Source of the DNA: Melghirimyces profundicolus
Lineage (GTDB): Bacteria > Bacillota > Bacilli > Thermoactinomycetales > DSM-45169
Direction: 5' to 3'
Length of the DNA: 64,000 bases
Assembly (NCBI RefSeq): GCF_003054245.1
Contig: NZ_QBKR01000016.1
Coordinates: 25,678-89,677, forward strand
In this document: positions 60,409-64,000 of the stretch, piece by piece
Numbering within the stretch: position 1 is the stretch's first letter
Layout: the number at the start of each line of letters is the position of its first letter
Position numbers and translations under genes: made by a program
Notes under the pieces: model-generated
Told to the model about the DNA's origin: nothing
Database searches by the model: none
Seen by the model: only the letters and a program-made list of their open reading frames with translations

Positions 60409-61904
60409 ACCTCGCTTTCTCGGGCCCCGACGGGATCATTATCCTGACTCTTTACGCGGTTGTCATGCTGTTGATCGGTTATCTCGCGGGCCGCGGTCAA
60501 AAAGGGTTGCATAAAAGCTTGTCCGGATACTATCTGGCGGGGAAAAACCTTGGCATCATCGCTCTGTTTTTCACTCTGTACGCGACCCAATACAGCGGGA
60601 ACACGATTGTGGGTTATGCGCCGACCGCCTATCGGGATGGCTTTTCCTGGCTTCAGTCGATTCCGTTCATGACCATTATTATCGCGATGTATCTGATGTT
60701 CGCCCCCCGCCTTTACGTGATCTCCAAGCGGCAAAACTTTGTAACCCCGACGGATTGGATTACCTATCGCTTTCAATCGAAAGCGGTAACCCTGCTGGCG
60801 ATTTTTCTGATGCTCTGGGGCTTGGGCAACTATTTGCTGGAGCAGCTGGTGGCGATCGGTCATGCGGTGGCGGGGATGACAGGAGGAACCATTCCCTACG
60901 AATGGGCGGTGATCGCATTCGTCTTTGTGATGCTCACCTATGAGTGGCTCGGGGGCATGAAAGCCGTCGCCTTTACCGATGTCATGCAGGGACTGGTCCT
61001 GATGGTCGGGGTGGTGGTGTTGCTGGCGGGTGCCCTGTATTTGGTGGAATGTGACTTCACCGATGTCACCCGATACATCGCGGAAAGGGAACCGGCCAAA
61101 GCGGCGGCACCGGATTTGGAAACCTCCGTCAACTGGATGAGCATGTTGATCTTGGTGGGCTTCGGTGCGGCGATTTATCCCCATGCGGTCCAGCGGATTT
61201 ATTCTGCGGAAAGCGAACGGACGTTGAAGCGGTCCTTTGCCCGGATGGCCTGGATGCCGCCGGTGACGACGGGATTGGTCTTCTTGGTTGGGATTATTGG
61301 GATCATGTTGTTTCCCGGTTTGGATGAACAGGGATCGGAACAGTTGGTGGGGATGATGGCCAATCAAGTGGCTTCGATCAACCTGGTCTTTTATTGGGTG
61401 ATGGTGTTGTTCTTCGGAGCGATTGTAGCGGCGATCATTTCCACGGCCGACTCCGTACTCTTAAGTTTTTCGTCGATGTTGTCCAATGATGTGTACGGAA
61501 AATATATCAATCCCCATGCGAGCGAAGAGCGAAAGGTGAGATTCGGAAAGATCGGCGGCATCATCGCGGTGGCGATCTTGCTGTGGATTGCCTGGAACCC
61601 GCCGGCAACCTTGTATGAGATCTTTGTCTTGAAATTTGAATTGCTCGTCCAAGTGGCTCCCGCCTTCTTCCTCGGTTTATACTGGACACGGTTATCGGCA
61701 AAGCCGGTGTTCTGGGGGATGCTGGTGGGGGCGGTCTTCTCCGGGTTTATGACCCTGACGGGAAACGATACCGTTCTGGGCGTCCATGGAGGGGTGATCG
61801 GTCTCTTCATAAACGTATTGATTTGCGTAGTCGGTTCCTATATGACATCGGTGTCCACTCAAAGTCGAAGACAAATGGATGAAAAGTTATCTATGGAAAT
61901 ATAA
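60405..61904 (+). CDS. Sodium:solute symporter (SSS family)
   Basis: 499 residues, about 13 membrane segments. Family blocks include GYYLAGKNLGIIALFFTLYATQ (in part SGYYLAGKNLGIIALFFT), the core YEWLGGMKAVAFTDVMQGLV and ISTADSVLLSFSSM. Closest in style to PanF-like carboxylate symporters. Probably imports the organic acid used by the CoA transferase and lyase. The 61905-62331 gap downstream has no gene that I can support. Confidence 0.9.
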   Translation: MNLAFSGPDGIIILTLYAVVMLLIGYLAGRGQKGLHKSLSGYYLAGKNLGIIALFFTLYATQYSGNTIVGYAPTAYRDGFSWLQSIPFMTIIIAMYLMFAPRLYVISKRQNFVTPTDWITYRFQSKAVTLLAIFLMLWGLGNYLLEQLVAIGHAVAGMTGGTIPYEWAVIAFVFVMLTYEWLGGMKAVAFTDVMQGLVLMVGVVVLLAGALYLVECDFTDVTRYIAEREPAKAAAPDLETSVNWMSMLILVGFGAAIYPHAVQRIYSAESERTLKRSFARMAWMPPVTTGLVFLVGIIGIMLFPGLDEQGSEQLVGMMANQVASINLVFYWVMVLFFGAIVAAIISTADSVLLSFSSMLSNDVYGKYINPHASEERKVRFGKIGGIIAVAILLWIAWNPPATLYEIFVLKFELLVQVAPAFFLGLYWTRLSAKPVFWGMLVGAVFSGFMTLTGNDTVLGVHGGVIGLFINVLICVVGSYMTSVSTQSRRQMDEKLSMEI

Positions 61905-62331
61905 ATATACCCCCGGGTTATTGCTTATGGGAAAATCCTTTTCCATTTCGACGACAGACGGTCGGCGAAGGTAGGGAAGGTTCACCGCTTTCCCTCGAAT
62001 GATACAGACAAGTTTTTTCTTTTAGAACTGTTTCCTCTGCATAACGTGGTTAAAATTCGTCTCTGGGATTTGTAAGACTTGCTCCCTGGATTTACGGGGG
62101 GCTTTTTGTTGCGCCGTTCTGCAGGGGATCAGAGGATGAGGATCGTGGCCTGAGGCGGGGCGGATGCCTCCGCGGCGGAGGGAGGAGGGACCGGGTGAAT
62201 GAATCGGTGCTTCGAAGAGAAGAAGACATGCCCAATTAACGTTAGGTTAAATGATCCTTAAAAGTACTGAATTACAATACCAATGGTCTTTCGGTTAAAA
62301 TTCATAGTTTTTGAAACAAGGAGATGATTTG

Positions 62332-63567
62332 ATGTCCCGATGGTTAAGCGCGTTGCTGGCTTTGCTGGTTGTGGCTGGCATGCCCACTGCCACCTATGCA
62401 AATTCCGGTACACCTGCCAGCCAAGAGTCAGCACAACCCGCCTGGGCCGCTGAGGACCGGTCCCGGTCAGACGACTGGGGCTACGGTCCCGAAGGGTTCG
62501 ACCTGCAGGCGCACCGCGGCGGAATCGGGCTCACCGTCGAGTCCACGATCGCGTCGTTCTCCCGCGCCCTCGAAGTCGGTGTGAGCACACTCGAGCTCGA
62601 CGTGCAGATCACCGAGGACCACCAGGCTGTCGTCACGCACGACCGCAAGGTCTCGGGCGCCAAATGCCAGGACACGGGCCCGGCGTTTGCCGGTGACCCC
62701 GAGTACCCATACGTCGGTGACTACGTCAAGAACCTCACCCTCGCCCAGATCCGCACGCTCGACTGCGGCTCACAGACCTTGCCGCAGTTCCCGGAGCAGA
62801 GCCCGAGCCCCGGTGCGCGGATGCCGTTGCTGAGCGAGGTGTTCGATCTCGTCAAGCGTTATGACGCCGACAAGGTCTGGATGAACATCGAGACCAAGGT
62901 CGAGGCGGGGGCACCCGAGGAGACCGCGCCACGTGAGGAGTTCGTACAGGTCGTCGCCAGAGAGGTACGGGAGGCGGACATGCTCGACCGGGTGTCGATC
63001 CAGAGCTTCGATTGGGGCGCCCTGATGCGGATGCGCGAGGTCGAGCCCCGCCTGCCCATCGTGGCGCTCACCAACGGTCCACAGTTCCTGGAACCCGGCC
63101 AGCCGGGGGCCTCCCCCTGGTTGGGCGGAATCGACATCGACGACTTCGACGGTGACCCCGTCGCCGCCGCCGCCTCATTCGGCGCGGACGCCATCTCCCC
63201 CGTGCACGGTTTCCCGCAGAACGGCAAAGTCACCGACGAGAACTATGAGCCCTACGTGACAAAGCGCATGGTGCGAGACGCCCACAAGGCCGGGATGAAG
63301 ATCATCCCGTGGACGGTCAACGACGCGCCCACCATGCACAAACTCATTGACGACGGCGTCGACGGGCTCATCACCGACTACCCGGACCGGTTGCGTGAGG
63401 TCATGGAGCAGCGTGGTCTCGAGCTGCCGAAGCGCTACCCGGCTCCCGAGGAGTCCGCTTCTACGAGAGACCGCAGGCAGACCCTGAGCGGGGCAGTGAG
63501 TACTCAAGCTGGCTCCCTCGAAAGAGCGCGTGGAAGCAATGATGAAAAAACATCACATCACACTTGA
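62332..63567 (+). CDS. Secreted glycerophosphodiester phosphodiesterase, GC-rich
   Basis: 411 residues from the ATG at 62332 (AAGGAG upstream). A Sec signal (hydrophobic about 4-22) is followed by a GDPD domain with QAHRGG at the start, LELDVQITEDH for metal binding, MNIETKVE and IIPWTVNDAPTMHKLIDDGVDG (in part PWTVNDAPTM and GVDGLITDYPDR). It hydrolyses glycerophosphodiesters or wall-related diesters outside the cell. From about 62460 on, the third codon positions are nearly all G or C, unlike the neighbours; signal region and tail are not. Codon use looks actinobacterial, so gene transfer is likely. Confidence 0.9.
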   Translation: MSRWLSALLALLVVAGMPTATYANSGTPASQESAQPAWAAEDRSRSDDWGYGPEGFDLQAHRGGIGLTVESTIASFSRALEVGVSTLELDVQITEDHQAVVTHDRKVSGAKCQDTGPAFAGDPEYPYVGDYVKNLTLAQIRTLDCGSQTLPQFPEQSPSPGARMPLLSEVFDLVKRYDADKVWMNIETKVEAGAPEETAPREEFVQVVAREVREADMLDRVSIQSFDWGALMRMREVEPRLPIVALTNGPQFLEPGQPGASPWLGGIDIDDFDGDPVAAAASFGADAISPVHGFPQNGKVTDENYEPYVTKRMVRDAHKAGMKIIPWTVNDAPTMHKLIDDGVDGLITDYPDRLREVMEQRGLELPKRYPAPEESASTRDRRQTLSGAVSTQAGSLERARGSNDEKTSHHT

Positions 63568-63660
63568 AGACATCCAGCAAATGAAGGAAGAAGTTAACGA
63601 ACACTCAACGTCTTTGTCGAAAGACGGAAATCAACAGCGTTATCGACGACATTTTAGAAG
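63538..63660 (+). pseudogene. Possible small-gene remnant overlapping the GDPD end
   Basis: An ATG frame begins MMKKHHITLEDIQQMKEEVN; after about 63610 another frame reads TEINSVIDDILEEKIRKKG up to the terminator. Together they look like one small charged protein broken by an indel. No family recognised. Confidence 0.3.
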
Positions 63661-63671
63661 AAAAGATCAGG

Positions 63672-63708
63672 AAAAAAGGCCCGGTAAAACGGGCTTTTTC
63701 GTTTTTTG
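63672..63708 (+). terminator. Terminator after the GDPD gene
   Basis: AAAGGCCCG / CGGGCTTTTT hairpin (one bulged G) with TTTTTCGTTTTTT tail. Confidence 0.8.
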
Positions 63709-63752
63709 TTTTGTGAGGACCCCGCCGCAATCGGCGGTTCCTTTATTCATTT

Positions 63753-64000
63753 CTGGTACAGGAGTTTCAAATCAGTCCGCGAACGATTCGATATTATGAA
63801 GAACTGGGGTTGATCCACCCGAGGCGGACGGCGGGGAATCATCGGATTTATTCCCATCGCGACCGGGCCCGAATCAAAATTATTCTGCGAGGGAAATTAT
63901 TGGGATTTTCCCTTCAGGAGGCGGCTTCTTTACTCCGGCTTTACGAGATCGACCCCTCCCGGAAGCGTCAGTATGAAGAGGGGATCCGTTATGCTTACAA
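63753..64000 (+). CDS. MerR-family regulator (LiuR-like), partial, 5' end abnormal
   Basis: Runs off the window. The readable part starts LVQEFQISPRTIRYYEELGL (MerR helix-turn-helix) and continues HRDRARIKIILRGKLLGFSL and LLRLYEIDPSRKRQ, the pattern of LiuR-type MerR regulators of leucine/isovalerate genes. In this frame there is no ATG, GTG or TTG between the upstream stop at 63714 and the helix-turn-helix, and a CCGCCG-CAAT-CGGCGG hairpin lies at 63722-63737. The first few codons may be lost, or an unusual start (CTG 63753) is used. Confidence 0.6.
   Translation, partial: MVQEFQISPRTIRYYEELGLIHPRRTAGNHRIYSHRDRARIKIILRGKLLGFSLQEAASLLRLYEIDPSRKRQYEEGIRYAY

Noticed and set aside
1..64000. tRNA, rRNA, riboswitch or complete insertion sequence
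   Set aside because: I looked for cloverleaf, T-box/riboswitch-like leaders and transposase genes and saw none that I could support.

Overview
This 64-kb window looks like a chromosomal segment of a Gram-positive, spore-forming Firmicute of moderately high GC. The Thermoactinomycetaceae (Kroppenstedtia/Desmospora/Melghirimyces type) are my best guess. The clues are the DUF1292-mltG order known from the Bacillus yrzB-yrrL region, frequent TTG/GTG starts behind strong AGGAGG-type ribosome sites, DUF421 and DUF1657 proteins, a sigK remnant, and PTS/NagR systems. This is inference from content; no rRNA or tRNA gene is present to confirm it.

Layout. 1-4.7 kb: DUF1292 protein, two tandem MltG paralogues, and an orphan Opp/Dpp-like permease pair. 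5-11.5 kb: two flavin-type enzymes, a phoX-tatA pair behind a PHO-box-like array, a YitT membrane protein and a class B penicillin-binding protein. 11.7-15.1 kb: complete ectoine/hydroxyectoine synthesis operon ectABCD (minus strand). 15.7-29.2 kb: complete ectoine/hydroxyectoine catabolism and uptake (PucR regulator, EutB, DoeA, EutC, a cystathionine-gamma-synthase-like enzyme, DoeB, homoserine dehydrogenase, DoeC, EhuBCDA). 29-41 kb: secreted CocE/NonD hydrolase, AT-rich LD-carboxypeptidase, atypical MurE-like ligase, alpha/beta hydrolase, aminotransferase, DUF421/DUF1657, a repetitive lipoprotein and a sigK fragment. 41.8-57 kb: amino-sugar/sugar-acid region with many broken genes. It holds a ROK regulator, a decayed sugar ABC transporter, a frameshifted ROK kinase, a Gfo/Idh enzyme, the nagAB-nagR operon with a NagR/DasR-type operator, a PTS whose IIC is truncated, phosphotriesterase-like, creatininase-like and SIS proteins, a KDPG aldolase, and SDR and kdgK pseudogenes. 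57-62 kb: HMG-CoA lyase and a FadR-type GntR regulator, divergent from a class III CoA transferase and a two-part sodium/solute symporter, with two palindromic operators between them. 62-64 kb: a very GC-rich glycerophosphodiester phosphodiesterase that looks actinobacterial, and the start of a LiuR-like MerR regulator.

A dispersed, non-coding palindromic repeat occurs at least seven times between 4.7 and 36.5 kb. The full form is about 285 bp with AGCGTTGTGA-type inverted ends and nested internal inverted repeats; several copies are internally deleted. It lies at gene ends and in one case supplies a stop codon. It is the strongest candidate for an undescribed element here.

How the genes work together: the cell can make ectoine and hydroxyectoine under stress and, from the neighbouring cluster, import and degrade them to aspartate-family intermediates. 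No DABA transaminase of the DoeD type is seen. A homoserine dehydrogenase and a gamma-replacement/elimination PLP enzyme sit inside the catabolic operon instead, suggesting a variant route. The 42-57 kb region looks like a sugar-utilisation locus under decay in which the nag operon is still intact.
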